64,000 nt of DNA from Cyclobacteriaceae bacterium (GCA_022841475.1 JALHRJ010000018.1:20749-84748); one strand, 5' to 3'. Shown: positions 51,233-61,061, counted from the stretch's first letter. The notes: generated from the sequence alone by a model not told the origin. Translations and numbers: made by a program.

Positions 51233-51826
51233 ATGTTCGAATCCATTTCCTGGCAGGAGTTTATTTCAACCATCGCCCTTCTTATCGGTGGCTATTATGT
51301 CATCACCACCTTGCTACTATACAGCAGCGAGATCAAAAACATTTTTAAACAAAAGAAACTAAATCTCACGAACACCCACGAGCGGGAGAACCAAACTGAT
51401 TCAAATGAATCTATTGAACTCATGGGCTCAGTGAAATATGGTGGACGTCAATCAGAAAATGTTCCACGTGAAGAAAAAAGTGAAACAGAAAGTTTGAGCG
51501 TAGCTACTACACAGGAACCGGAAGAACCGATTACGGAAGCGGCAACAAGCGAAGCAGATGAGTCCGTACTTAAATCTGTTTCAACCCTTCTCGCAGAAAT
51601 CAATACACTCACAGAAGTTGTCGCTGTCGGCAGCAAGGCTGAGTGTGCTGAACTCTTTCGCACGCTACTATCGAATTATCCTGACCTGTTTCAAACTACC
51701 CATGAGCCTGAGATCACAGCATTCATTTACAATTCCTGCAAGGAGCATTGTGAATTTCAAATCGAACTAAATGAAGTCAAAACGTGGTGGCCACAGCAGG
51801 AAAACACCGGAGTAAATAATCAATAA
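51233..51826 (+). CDS. Membrane-anchored conjugation-region protein of unknown function
   Basis: 197 residues. One transmembrane segment at about 12-32, then a basic stretch, then a long acidic, Glu/Ser/Thr-rich linker (about 60-115), then a helical C-terminal domain (about 120-190: 'SVSTLLAEINTLTEVVAVGSKAECAELFRTLLSNYPDLF'). It is the first gene of the tra operon. No family recognised. Its C-terminal domain may act in the cytoplasm as an anchor for transfer proteins. Confidence 0.65.
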   Translation: MFESISWQEFISTIALLIGGYYVITTLLLYSSEIKNIFKQKKLNLTNTHERENQTDSNESIELMGSVKYGGRQSENVPREEKSETESLSVATTQEPEEPITEAATSEADESVLKSVSTLLAEINTLTEVVAVGSKAECAELFRTLLSNYPDLFQTTHEPEITAFIYNSCKEHCEFQIELNEVKTWWPQQENTGVNNQ

Positions 51827-51848
51827 TCATCAAACAAATTTAAGTCCT

Positions 51849-52178
51849 ATGAAAAGAGCAGTTCAATTCACTATTCGAAAAGGCAAGGCTTTCGGACTTG
51901 CCCTGATTGTGTACCTCATCACCTATGCGCTTGCCATTGCCCAAGACGGCAATGCCGGTATCAACGAAGCTACCATGCGTGTGCGGAGTTATTTCGCCAC
52001 AGGCACTAACCTAATGTATGCCATCGGAGCCATCCTTGGGCTCGTAGGAGCCGTGAAAGTTTACCAGAAGTGGAACAGTGGTGATCCCGATACAGGGAAA
52101 GTCGCAGCCGCATGGTTTGGCAGTTGTGTGTTTCTTGTCATTGTGGCCACTGTGTTACGATCATTCTTTGGAATCTGA
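51849..52178 (+). CDS. traE: DUF4134 / TraE-type conjugation protein (VirB2-like)
   Basis: 109 residues. A long N-terminal hydrophobic segment (about 15-31) is followed by 'GNAGINEATMRVRSYFATGTNLMYAIGAILGLVGAVKVYQKWNSGDPDTGKVAAAWFGSCVFLVIVATVL', the hallmark of DUF4134. It has three hydrophobic segments, as in pilin-like VirB2 proteins. The stop overlaps the next start (TGATG). Confidence 0.88.
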   Translation: MKRAVQFTIRKGKAFGLALIVYLITYALAIAQDGNAGINEATMRVRSYFATGTNLMYAIGAILGLVGAVKVYQKWNSGDPDTGKVAAAWFGSCVFLVIVATVLRSFFGI

Positions 52179-52498
52179 TGGCATCCAGCGTTTACAAAAT
52201 CAACAAGGGTATTAACAAGCCGATTGAGTTCAAAGGCCTCAAGGCGCAGTATATCGCATACCTCGCGATCGGGCTCATCGGCCTGTTAATCCTGTTTGCA
52301 GCGCTCTACATCATCGGGGTGAACATGTTTGTTTGTCTCGCACTTACGCTGACGCTTGGTGTGCTCTTGTTCATGACTGTTTACCGGATGAGCGACAAGT
52401 ACGGTCAGTACGGCCTCTTGAAGAAAATGGCAAAGCGAAGCCTCCCGGATTTTATCAAGTCAACCTCCCGAAAAATTAGCTTTCAACTCAAAAACTAA
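52178..52498 (+). CDS. traF: DUF4133 / TraF-type conjugation protein (VirB3-like)
   Basis: 106 residues from the ATG at 52178, which overlaps the TraE stop; the longer frame from 52112 lies inside TraE and is rejected. It starts 'MASSVYKINKGINKPIEFKG', typical of DUF4133, and has two transmembrane segments (about 28-70). Small inner-membrane part of the type IV secretion channel. Confidence 0.88.
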   Translation: MASSVYKINKGINKPIEFKGLKAQYIAYLAIGLIGLLILFAALYIIGVNMFVCLALTLTLGVLLFMTVYRMSDKYGQYGLLKKMAKRSLPDFIKSTSRKISFQLKN

Positions 52499-52501
52499 CA
52501 T

Positions 52502-54979
52502 ATGGCACAGGAGATTGCATTTCATAAAGTATTCCCAATCTACAAGGTAGAACACGACTGCATCCTGTCGAAGCAGGGCGATGTAACGCTGGCTTTTGAA
52601 GTGACTCTTCCGGAGATTTTCACCTTATCTGATCAGGAGTACGAAGCCTTTCATCAGGTGTTGGTTAAAGCCATCAAAGTGCTTCCCAACAATACTGTGT
52701 TCCATAAGCAGGATTGGTTTCTTTCGAGGAAACATCAACCCCAATTTGAAGGAAAGGAGAATTCGTTCCTATCGCGATCAAGCGAACAGTTTTTTAATGA
52801 ACGCCCTTACCTGGATCACAAGTGCTATATCATGCTCACTCGAAAACCAGCAAATCGAAAACCATCCAACTCTGTTTTCTCCAACCTGATCCGCAGGAGC
52901 ATTGTACCTGAAGGCCCGCTAAATCCACAGCGCATGCAGGAGTTCCTGGATGGTGCAGGACAGTTTGAACGGATACTCAAAGACAGTGGATTTGTGAAGC
53001 TGACAAGGATAACGGACGATGAATTAGTAGGTAATAACAGGAAACCAGGTTTATTGGAGCGCTACTGCTATTTGCTTTCGGAAACAGATCAACCCATGAT
53101 AAAAGACATCCACTTCCGGGATGGGCTCAAGATCGGTGATCTTCATTGTCAACTCTACTCGTTGTCCGATGTGGAAGACCTTCCGGCTTTGTGCGGATCC
53201 CGCATCAACTATGACAAGTACTCCACTGATAAGACCAAGTTCAGTGTTGGTTTTGCCTCACCATTGGGACAACTATTATCGTGTGATCACATCTATAACC
53301 AATACATCTTCATTGAGGATGCACACAAAACTATTAAACAGCTTGAAAGTAAACGACTCAGGCTGCAATCGCTGGCTGCATATTCTCGCGAAAATGCAAT
53401 CAGTCGTGATGCAACGAATGATTTTCTGAACGAAGCCATTTCATCACAACGCCAGCCTGTTAAGGCCCATTATAACATCTTGCTTTGGACAGACAATAAA
53501 CCAGAACTGAAGGAACTCAAAACACAAGTTTCATCGGCACTTGCTCAGATGGACGCCATCGCAAGACAGGAAACCGATGGAGCACCACAAATATTCTGGG
53601 CAGGTCTGTCCGGCAATGAAGCCGACTTCCCCATGAATGATACTTTTGATACGTTCGCAGAACAAGCTACTTGTTTTCTGAACCTGGAAACGAGCTACCA
53701 GTCTTCTATTAGTCCCGTAGGTATACGACTTGGCGACAGGCTGACTGGCAAGCCTGTTCATGTCGACATTTCAGACGAGCCTGTCAAAAAAGGCATCTGC
53801 ACCAATCGAAATAAATTCATTCTCGGTCCTTCGGGCAGCGGGAAGTCATTCTTCACCAATCACATGGTACGATCTTACTACGAGCAGGGCACACATGTCG
53901 TGTTGGTGGATGTAGGTCATTCCTACAAAGGACTATGTGATTTGGTGAATGGTTATTACTTCACATATGATGAGGCTAATCCCATCCGGTTTAATCCATT
54001 CTACATTGGTCAAGGTGACGTGTTGGATACCGAGAAAAAGGAAAGCATAAAGACCCTGTTGCTGGCTTTGTGGAAGAAGGATGATGAAACATTCAACCGC
54101 TCAGAATACGTGGCCTTGTCCATTGCGCTGAAGATGTACTATGAGAAGTTGGAGGCAGATAAAAAACTCTTCCCTTGTTTTAATACTTTTTATGACTTCC
54201 TCCGTGATGAATTTGTCGGCATCCTAAAGGAAGATCGAGTGAAGGAGAAAGACTTCGATGTGGAAAACTTCCTTTACGTGTTGCGCCCATATTACAAAGG
54301 CGGTGAATTTGACTATCTGCTGAACGCCACGGAAAATCTGGAACTGCTCAAAGAACGTTTCATTGTCTTTGAACTGGACAACATCAAGGATCATCCGATC
54401 CTGTTCCCGGTGGTCACGATCATCATCATGGAGGTGTTCATTTCCAAGATGCGCAAACTGAAGGGCATGCGCAAGATGATACTCATCGAAGAAGCCTGGA
54501 AAGCTATCGCAAAAGAAGGTATGGCAGAGTATATCAAGTACCTGTTCAAGACTGTGCGAAAGTTTTACGGGGAAGCCATTGTGGTAACACAGGAAGTTGA
54601 AGACATCATTAGTTCGCCCATTGTCAAGCAGGCGATCATCAACAACTCCGACTGCAAGATTTTGCTTGACCAGAGCAAGTACCAGAACAAGTTCGACCTG
54701 ATACAACAACTGCTCGGGCTCACTGAGAAGGAGAAAGCCCTTGTGCTCTCCATTAACAAAGCCAACGATCCTTCCCGGAAATACAAAGAAGTTTTTATAA
54801 GCCTGGGAGGAATGCTGTCCAAAGTGTACGCCACCGAAGTTTCTCTCGAAGAATATCTGGCATACACTACGGAGGAATCAGAAAAAATTAAAGTGCAGGC
54901 GTATACCAAAAAATGGAACGGTGATATAAAAAAAGGAATCGCTGAACTGGCCAATGACATACGCAACGGAAAAGCTTAA
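52502..54979 (+). CDS. traG: TraG-type conjugation ATPase (VirB4-like)
   Basis: 825 residues. Walker A 'FILGPSGSGKSFFTNH' (~438-453) and Walker B 'MRKMILIEEAWKAIA' (~658). The N-terminal half is the VirB4-specific domain ('VFPIYKVEHDCILSKQGDVTLAFEVTLPEIF'). It powers assembly of the secretion apparatus and substrate movement. Codons at its end overlap an open frame of the next gene, whose true start follows the stop. Confidence 0.92.
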   Translation: MAQEIAFHKVFPIYKVEHDCILSKQGDVTLAFEVTLPEIFTLSDQEYEAFHQVLVKAIKVLPNNTVFHKQDWFLSRKHQPQFEGKENSFLSRSSEQFFNERPYLDHKCYIMLTRKPANRKPSNSVFSNLIRRSIVPEGPLNPQRMQEFLDGAGQFERILKDSGFVKLTRITDDELVGNNRKPGLLERYCYLLSETDQPMIKDIHFRDGLKIGDLHCQLYSLSDVEDLPALCGSRINYDKYSTDKTKFSVGFASPLGQLLSCDHIYNQYIFIEDAHKTIKQLESKRLRLQSLAAYSRENAISRDATNDFLNEAISSQRQPVKAHYNILLWTDNKPELKELKTQVSSALAQMDAIARQETDGAPQIFWAGLSGNEADFPMNDTFDTFAEQATCFLNLETSYQSSISPVGIRLGDRLTGKPVHVDISDEPVKKGICTNRNKFILGPSGSGKSFFTNHMVRSYYEQGTHVVLVDVGHSYKGLCDLVNGYYFTYDEANPIRFNPFYIGQGDVLDTEKKESIKTLLLALWKKDDETFNRSEYVALSIALKMYYEKLEADKKLFPCFNTFYDFLRDEFVGILKEDRVKEKDFDVENFLYVLRPYYKGGEFDYLLNATENLELLKERFIVFELDNIKDHPILFPVVTIIIMEVFISKMRKLKGMRKMILIEEAWKAIAKEGMAEYIKYLFKTVRKFYGEAIVVTQEVEDIISSPIVKQAIINNSDCKILLDQSKYQNKFDLIQQLLGLTEKEKALVLSINKANDPSRKYKEVFISLGGMLSKVYATEVSLEEYLAYTTEESEKIKVQAYTKKWNGDIKKGIAELANDIRNGKA

Positions 54980-54983
54980 ACCG

Positions 54984-55682
54984 ATGATTTCTATGAATCG
55001 AATAAGAAAAACAATTTTTATCCTGCTTATCGGAATGATAACATTAACAGTCACTCCCATTCAGGATAGCCATGCCGCTATTCCTATTGCCAAGATCATT
55101 CAGGAAGGTGTAAAGAAAGTAATTAAAGCCGTTGATCTGATGATCCAGCGGCTTCAGAATAAAACCATTGCGCTGCAGAACGCAGCTAAGGTGTTGGAAA
55201 ACAAACTTTCCAAACTCAAACTCAATGAGATTGCTCAATGGACCGAACGCCAGCGGCAGTTATACAAAAAGTACTACGATGAACTTTGGAAGGTTAGGAA
55301 CACTATTGCCACTTACAAGAGGGTCAAAATGATCCTTCAACGACAACAGCAGATCATTGAAGAGTACAAGTTCACCTGGCACATGGTCAACCAGGACAAA
55401 CATTTTACCAAAGATGAGATTGATTACATGTACCGGGTGTACACGGGAATCCTTAATGAAAGCGTGTACAACCTCGATCAAATTCTTTTAGTGATCAATT
55501 CATTCAAAACGCAGATGACCGATGCTAAGCGTCTGGAGATCATCAACAAAGCCGGTGACCAGATTGAACAAAACTATGCTGATCTCAAACAGTTCAACAA
55601 TCAGAATATTCAACTGAGCATGAACCGGGCCAAGGACGAACACGAAGTATTGGTAGTAAAAAGATTATACGGGCTGGAATAA
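54984..55682 (+). CDS. Tra-operon periplasmic protein, first of three paralogues
   Basis: About 232 residues from the ATG at 54984 (another at 54993). Signal peptide about 1-32 ending near 'DSHAA'. A coiled coil follows (about 40-110: 'KKVIKAVDLMIQRLQNKTIALQNAAKVLENKL'). The C-terminal ~100 residues ('FTKDEIDYMYRVYTGILNESVYNLDQILLVINSF', ending 'VVKRLYGLE') match the two paralogues downstream. By position it corresponds to TraI-like proteins. It probably forms part of the periplasmic transfer channel. Confidence 0.75.
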   Translation: MISMNRIRKTIFILLIGMITLTVTPIQDSHAAIPIAKIIQEGVKKVIKAVDLMIQRLQNKTIALQNAAKVLENKLSKLKLNEIAQWTERQRQLYKKYYDELWKVRNTIATYKRVKMILQRQQQIIEEYKFTWHMVNQDKHFTKDEIDYMYRVYTGILNESVYNLDQILLVINSFKTQMTDAKRLEIINKAGDQIEQNYADLKQFNNQNIQLSMNRAKDEHEVLVVKRLYGLE

Positions 55683-55686
55683 AGAC

Positions 55687-56088
55687 ATGAAAAGGTTGCG
55701 CGCGCATATTGATGAGTTTGAAACGCTGATGAAGGCGAAGGGATACGATGGTCACTTCCACTGCAACAGCACTCATCCCGGCAAACTGAGAGACTCAATG
55801 TATACTCATCTTCTGGAGATACTCCAGGGTCAGACGCCCGTGCCACCATTTTACCTCACCACCTTCTTACACTGGAAAGATGAGGAGAGACCTTATGTGA
55901 AGTGCGATTTCAAAATGAAATACGATTCGTGGGCCGGATTCCGGGTGGAAAGAATGGAAGCGAAGCGTGCTAATCGTTTCGGCACAATTAAAAATATTGA
56001 GTTTAGCCCAAACAAAAACGAAGATATTCCCACACGCGAAAAGGTGAACGCATTGGTGGGACAGAAAACGAGAAGTCTAAAACTATAA
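55687..56088 (+). CDS. Small hypothetical tra-operon protein
   Basis: 133 residues, cytoplasmic, basic at the C-terminus. 'LTTFLHWKDEERPYVKCDFKMKYDSWAGFRVERMEAKR' suggests a beta-rich fold somewhat like the DUF3945-type protein at the end of the operon. It lies between paralogues one and two. No family recognised. Confidence 0.55.
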   Translation: MKRLRAHIDEFETLMKAKGYDGHFHCNSTHPGKLRDSMYTHLLEILQGQTPVPPFYLTTFLHWKDEERPYVKCDFKMKYDSWAGFRVERMEAKRANRFGTIKNIEFSPNKNEDIPTREKVNALVGQKTRSLKL

Positions 56089-56100
56089 AACCGTAAGACA

Positions 56101-56742
56101 ATGAAATTTATAATGATCCTGATAACAGGAATGATATTGAGTACCGCTGCTCCTGCCCAAACCTGGGACGAATGGTTCAAGCAAAAGAAAACGCAGAAGA
56201 AATATCTTGCTAAGCAAATTGTGCTATTGAGACTCTATTTGGGCTACCTTAAAAAAGGTTACGAGATCGCGGACAAAGGACTCACCACCATTCACAACAT
56301 CAAAAATGGCGACTTCAATCTGCATCGGGACTTTTTTGGGTCGCTCAAGAATGTCAACCCGCACATTAAGAATTCCGCCAAGGTGGCTGATATTATAGCC
56401 TTTCAGGTTTACATCATCCAAAATATAAAACGGGTAAATAATTTCTGCAAGACCAACGAATACTTTACGCCCGAAGAAATCCGGTATGTCGCAGCCGTGT
56501 ATTCCAATATGCTTTTCCTGTGTGATGCTTCAATCTCTGAACTGCTGACGATTATCCGGTCGGATGAGACGGAGATGAAAGATGATGAGCGGTTAGTGCG
56601 CATCGACAAGTTATATGACGACATGCTGGACAAACATGCTTTCGTGCAGTCGTTCGATAGCGATGTGAGACTGATTGCCCGGGAGCGAGAACGTGAAACA
56701 CGTTCTGTTGAAAGGATGCACAAACAATATGGAACAATTTGA
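56101..56742 (+). CDS. Tra-operon periplasmic protein, second of three paralogues
   Basis: 213 residues. Signal peptide about 1-20 ending 'APAQ'. It contains 'YLKKGYEIADKGLTTIHNIKNGDFNLHRDFFGSLKNVNPHIKN', 'FTPEEIRYVAAVYSNMLF', and ends 'RMHKQYGTI'. The third paralogue repeats the same blocks. Proteins of this pattern are sometimes annotated as TerB- or TraI-like, but they are part of the conjugation operon here. Confidence 0.78.
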   Translation: MKFIMILITGMILSTAAPAQTWDEWFKQKKTQKKYLAKQIVLLRLYLGYLKKGYEIADKGLTTIHNIKNGDFNLHRDFFGSLKNVNPHIKNSAKVADIIAFQVYIIQNIKRVNNFCKTNEYFTPEEIRYVAAVYSNMLFLCDASISELLTIIRSDETEMKDDERLVRIDKLYDDMLDKHAFVQSFDSDVRLIARERERETRSVERMHKQYGTI

Positions 56743-56752
56743 CGAAATGGCG

Positions 56753-57382
56753 ATGAAACGAATTTTGCTTACCGGATTACTTCTTGTTGTGTTGGGCATG
56801 AGAGTGAGTTGCGCGCAGTCACAAGAAGCTCAACAACTATTACTGAACTGGGAAAAGCTTCGTCAACTCGAAGAGATATTGGATAACATGTATCGCGGTT
56901 ACAAGATACTGGACAAGGGCTATACCACGATCAAGAACATTGCGCAGGGAAACTACACGATCCACCAGTTATTCATTGACGGATTGATGGCTGTTAATCC
57001 ATCCATACGAAATTACAAGCGCATTCCTTTCATCATCGAATACCAAAAATTGTTGCTGAAGGAATATCAGCGCGCCTATAATCGTTTTCGTCAAGATCCC
57101 AACTTCAAATTGGAGGAGATCGAATATCTGGCTAACGTCTACAAGTTCCTGTTTGATGCTTCCCTTCGAAATATCGATGAGCTGATGATGATCATCACGG
57201 CTACTAAACTAAGCATGAGTGACGATGAGCGCATGCAGGCCATCGACAGGATATTCTTTGACATGGAGGACAAACTCATCTTTTTGAGAACCTTCAACAA
57301 CAACACGCAACTGTTGGCCATCCAACGGGCACACTCGCGCAGTGACGTGGAAACCATGCGAAAGCTCTATGGCGTTAACTAA
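56753..57382 (+). CDS. Tra-operon periplasmic protein, third of three paralogues
   Basis: 209 residues from the ATG at 56753 (MKRILLTGL); the longer frame starting at 56675 lies inside the preceding gene. Signal peptide about 1-21 ending 'SCAQ'. It repeats the blocks of the second paralogue: 'MYRGYKILDKGYTTIKNIAQGNYTIHQLFIDGLMAVNPSIRN', 'FKLEEIEYLANVYKFLFD', 'MSDDERMQAIDRIFFDMEDKLIFLRTF', ending 'MRKLYGVN'. Tandem duplication is evident. Likely a structural subunit of the transfer apparatus. Confidence 0.78.
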   Translation: MKRILLTGLLLVVLGMRVSCAQSQEAQQLLLNWEKLRQLEEILDNMYRGYKILDKGYTTIKNIAQGNYTIHQLFIDGLMAVNPSIRNYKRIPFIIEYQKLLLKEYQRAYNRFRQDPNFKLEEIEYLANVYKFLFDASLRNIDELMMIITATKLSMSDDERMQAIDRIFFDMEDKLIFLRTFNNNTQLLAIQRAHSRSDVETMRKLYGVN

Positions 57383-57391
57383 AGTAAAACG

Positions 57392-58570
57392 ATGAAAAAC
57401 ATTAAGATCATATTGATATTTCTTCCTGCGGCATTTTTTCCGGGAGTCATGTACGCCCAGGGTTTCGCAGGAGAAATCCACAGCCTGCAAAGTGTGCTGG
57501 ATCAGCTATATGCGGAAATGCTGCCTCTGTGCAGTAAACTGATCGGGGTTGGACGAGGGCTGGCCGCCTTTGCAGCGCTGTGGTATATCGCATCGAGGGT
57601 GTGGAGACATTTGGCCAATGCAGAGCCTATCGACTTCTATCCATTGCTTCGTCCATTTGCGCTCGGCTTCTGTATTATGATATTTCCCTGGGTAATCGCC
57701 TTGATGAATGGCGTGTTGAAGCCGACCGTTACGGGTACAGCAGCGATGGTCACCGGATCAAACAATGCTATTGCCTACTTGCTGAAGCTGAAAGAAGAAG
57801 CAATTAAGAAAACTCCTTCCTGGCAAATGTATGTAGGGCCCGGAGGAGAAGGAGATTATGACAAGTGGTATCGTTACACCCATCCCAATGGAACGGGCGA
57901 AGGCGTCCTCGATGGCATCGGCAATGATATCAAATTCGGGATGGCCAAAGCTGCCTACAACTTTCGCAATTCCATTAAACAATGGATGTCGGAAATTCTG
58001 CACATCCTGTATGAAGCCGCAGCTCTTTGTATCAACACGCTCCGGACGTTTTACCTGATCGTACTCGCCATCCTTGGACCATTGGTTTTCGGTTTTGCGG
58101 TCTTCGATGGCTTTCAACACACGCTCACCGTCTGGATGGCTCGTTACATTAGTGTGTTTCTCTGGCTACCGGTTGCTAATATATTCGGAGCAATCATTGG
58201 TAAGATACAGGAGAACATGCTGAAAGTCGATATCCAGCAGGTAATCCGATATGGAGACACGTTCTTCAGTACAACGGACACTGCTTATCTCATCTTCCTG
58301 GTCATTGGCATTGTTGGATACTTTACCGTGCCGAGTGTCGCTAACTACATCGTTCATGCCGGAGGCGGATATACGCTGCTTCACAAGGCTTCCAATGTCT
58401 TTACGGGAGGAGCACGAACAACCGTTTCAGCGGCCACCGCAGGCGCTGGAGCTGTAGTTAGTTCGATAAGTCAATCATCTCACTTAAGTCACGCTGGTTC
58501 TTCTCCAAGCAGTGCAGCTATGAAAACTAACGAAGGCTATATGCACGATAAACTTTCGGGTAAATCATGA
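57392..58570 (+). CDS. traJ: TraJ-type conjugation protein (VirB6-like)
   Basis: 392 residues. N-terminal signal-like segment, then about five to six hydrophobic segments (for example about 50-66, 86-106, 203-232, 250-268, 297-318). The C-terminus is low-complexity Gly/Ala/Ser. It matches conjugative transposon TraJ by 'VDIQQVIRYGDTFFSTTDTAYLIFLVIGIVGYFTVPSVANYIVHAGGG'. Polytopic core of the secretion channel. The stop overlaps the TraK start. Confidence 0.9.
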   Translation: MKNIKIILIFLPAAFFPGVMYAQGFAGEIHSLQSVLDQLYAEMLPLCSKLIGVGRGLAAFAALWYIASRVWRHLANAEPIDFYPLLRPFALGFCIMIFPWVIALMNGVLKPTVTGTAAMVTGSNNAIAYLLKLKEEAIKKTPSWQMYVGPGGEGDYDKWYRYTHPNGTGEGVLDGIGNDIKFGMAKAAYNFRNSIKQWMSEILHILYEAAALCINTLRTFYLIVLAILGPLVFGFAVFDGFQHTLTVWMARYISVFLWLPVANIFGAIIGKIQENMLKVDIQQVIRYGDTFFSTTDTAYLIFLVIGIVGYFTVPSVANYIVHAGGGYTLLHKASNVFTGGARTTVSAATAGAGAVVSSISQSSHLSHAGSSPSSAAMKTNEGYMHDKLSGKS

Positions 58571-59193
58571 TGAATATGTTTCAACAATTAAGAAATATCG
58601 ACACGGCATTCAAACACATCCGGTTGTTCTCGCTGGTGCTCATTGCAGGTTGTGTTTTTGCGGTTTGCTTTACACTCTACAAGAGCTTTCAACTGATCAG
58701 TGAATCGCAGGAGCGGATATACATTCTCTCCAACGGAAAAGCGCTGGAGGCTTGGTCGGCCGAACGCAAGGACAATATTCCTGTGGAAGCACGCGATCAC
58801 GTGCGGACCTTTCATCATCACTTCTTTACGCTAGACCCGGATGACAAAGTCATTCAGGCGAACATTGCCAAAGCACTGTATTTGGCCGATGCTTCGGCTA
58901 AGAAGCAGTACGATAACCTGAAAGAGAACCGATACTATTCCAACGTGATCTCAGGAAACATTTCGCAGGAAATTGATATAGACAGTATTCGCATCGATAT
59001 AAACCAATATCCATTCTACTTCCGCTGCTTCGCAAGGCAGCGTCTTATCCGCACCACTTCCATTGTGACGAGAAGCCTTGTCACAGAAGGATACCTGCGC
59101 AACGTTTCGCGCTCCGACAACAATCCGCACGGATTCCTGATCGAAAAATGGAACACGCTGGAGAACCAAGACATTAAAACAGAGAACCGATGA
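58567..59193 (+). CDS. traK: TraK-type conjugation protein (VirB8-like)
   Basis: 208 residues. Short cytoplasmic start, one membrane segment at about 19-40, then a periplasmic domain: 'YKSFQLISESQERIYILSNGKALEAWSAERKDNIPVEARDHVRTFHHHFFTLDPD', typical for TraK. It overlaps TraJ (ATGATGA) and the next gene (ATGA). Confidence 0.9.
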   Translation: MMNMFQQLRNIDTAFKHIRLFSLVLIAGCVFAVCFTLYKSFQLISESQERIYILSNGKALEAWSAERKDNIPVEARDHVRTFHHHFFTLDPDDKVIQANIAKALYLADASAKKQYDNLKENRYYSNVISGNISQEIDIDSIRIDINQYPFYFRCFARQRLIRTTSIVTRSLVTEGYLRNVSRSDNNPHGFLIEKWNTLENQDIKTENR

Positions 59194-59684
59194 AGTCGAC
59201 CATGAAAAAGAAAATCAAAGAATCACTTTCACCCATGCAACTGCTGGTTATGCAGTGTATCGATAACTTGAACACAACGTTTAACGCATTTCCACATGGC
59301 AAAAAGAAAATAATTCTGGCGGTGACTGGCGTAATGATCGCCTGCCTTAGTGGCGCAATGGTACTCGATGCTATTTATGGCGTTCCGGCAAATCCGCTGA
59401 CATTCGACAAAATCACTTTACCTCACGATATCCAGATGCAACAAACCGATACAACAACCTTAACGCCAATAGGCAAAATGAAAGGTGAGATTGATGGGGA
59501 CTTTGAGGCCTTCTATCTCGCGGTCGATAAAGATGGCCAGGTGTACCTCAATCGTGATCCGGATTATTCGGAAAATCGATATGATAAATCCAGGGGCTGG
59601 GAGTTAGTAACACATGAACAACTTGCGGTTTATGAGAAAGAACTTCATTTCATTCCACACCAAAGGAAAAGTTTGAAACCATAA
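59190..59684 (+). CDS. TraL-position conjugation protein
   Basis: 164 residues. One membrane segment at about 40-60 ('KIILAVTGVMIACLSGAMVLDAIYG'), then a periplasmic part. The position between traK and traM is that of traL (DUF3989). Here it is longer than usual TraL. 'GEIDGDFEAFYLAVDKDGQVYLNRD' has no family I know. The start overlaps the TraK stop (ATGA). Confidence 0.7.
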   Translation: MKSTMKKKIKESLSPMQLLVMQCIDNLNTTFNAFPHGKKKIILAVTGVMIACLSGAMVLDAIYGVPANPLTFDKITLPHDIQMQQTDTTTLTPIGKMKGEIDGDFEAFYLAVDKDGQVYLNRDPDYSENRYDKSRGWELVTHEQLAVYEKELHFIPHQRKSLKP

Positions 59685-59720
59685 AAATTTAACTACATAA
59701 AACTTAAAACAATAAAGAGT

Positions 59721-61061
59721 ATGAAACCACATTCAGAAAAATTCCTGCAGAAGAGAAGATTCTTCATGGTACTGCCACTGTTGGTGCTTCCCTTCGTTAC
59801 GATGATCTTTTGGGCCTTGGGTGGCGGACAAGGTACTTCTGCACAAGCTCATACCGTATCCCATACCGGGCTTAATTTATCATTGCCCGATGCATATTTC
59901 GGAGAGATGGAGATCTGGGACAAACTTGCCCTGTATGAAATGGCCGAAAGAGATTCAGCTAAATACGAAGAGGCACGAGAGAGCGATCCGTATTTTGATC
60001 TGATCGCATTCCAGACACAGGATCAACAACCGGAAAAGAAGTCGCCTGTAGAAAAAGAAAGCAAACTGATCAATTCTTTCCGGCAAAAGGAAGGACAAGT
60101 AAGTGATCCCAATGAAGAACGTGTTACGCAAAAGCTGAATGAATTGTATAAAGAAATAAACCATACCACCGAAAGACCGGCTGATCTAAAAAATGATCCG
60201 ACTCTACTTCCGGAACAAACATCTGACCCGCAGTTTACGGCAGATGTAGACAGGTTGGAGAAGATGATGCAGCTTATGCAAGACGGTCAGGGATCTGATC
60301 CTGAAATGGAGCAGATTGAAGGCGTTCTGGAAAAGATACTGGACATCCAGCATCCAGACCGAGTGAAGCAAAAACTGGAAGCGGTAAATATAAAAGTCAA
60401 GGCAAATACCCTTCCTGTTGAACTCGCAAAGGATGATGAGAATATTTCATTGATTGATTCTAAGGTGACTGATTCTCACGAATCCATTGACAGCGCTTCC
60501 GTATTTGGAATATTATCAGCACCTACGATAGCTCAGAATGGTTTCTTTGGATTGGACGATGAAACACAAAAGACAAGCGAGGTGGGTAATGCAATTGAAG
60601 CAGTCATTCACGATACACAGGAGCTAGTTGCGGGATCAACCGTTAAAATGCGACTCCTTAATGATATTAATATCAAAGGGAGACTCATTCCGAAGGATCA
60701 ATTTATTTACGGTGTATGCGCTATCAACGGTGAAAGATTGACTGTCGAAATCAGCTCAATCAGAACAGGAAATTCGCTATTACCGATCTCATTGGAAGTT
60801 TATGATCTGGACGGACTCCCAGGGATTTACATTCCCGGTGCAATAACGCGTGATGCTGCCAAGCAGGCCTCGGATGATGCCTTGCAGAATATTCAATTGA
60901 TGTCCCTTGATCCGTCCATCGGGGCACAAGCTGCAGCGGCCGGTGTAGAAGCTGCCAAAGGATTGTTCAGTAAAAAAGCTAAGATGATCAAGGTAACGGT
61001 GAAAGCCGGCTACCAGGTTTTCCTGGTGGACACCAACCCAACAAGCAACACCAGTTATTAA
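59721..61061 (+). CDS. traM: TraM-type conjugation protein (VirB10-like)
   Basis: 446 residues. A cytoplasmic start 'SEKFLQKRRFFMVLPLLVLPFVTMIFWALGGG' with one membrane segment is the hallmark of Bacteroidota TraM. A long charged linker follows, then a C-terminal beta domain (about 290-445: 'VAGSTVKMRLLNDINIKGRLIPKDQFIYGVCAINGERLTVEISSI') like VirB10. It spans the periplasm in the transfer channel. Confidence 0.9.
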   Translation: MKPHSEKFLQKRRFFMVLPLLVLPFVTMIFWALGGGQGTSAQAHTVSHTGLNLSLPDAYFGEMEIWDKLALYEMAERDSAKYEEARESDPYFDLIAFQTQDQQPEKKSPVEKESKLINSFRQKEGQVSDPNEERVTQKLNELYKEINHTTERPADLKNDPTLLPEQTSDPQFTADVDRLEKMMQLMQDGQGSDPEMEQIEGVLEKILDIQHPDRVKQKLEAVNIKVKANTLPVELAKDDENISLIDSKVTDSHESIDSASVFGILSAPTIAQNGFFGLDDETQKTSEVGNAIEAVIHDTQELVAGSTVKMRLLNDINIKGRLIPKDQFIYGVCAINGERLTVEISSIRTGNSLLPISLEVYDLDGLPGIYIPGAITRDAAKQASDDALQNIQLMSLDPSIGAQAAAAGVEAAKGLFSKKAKMIKVTVKAGYQVFLVDTNPTSNTSY

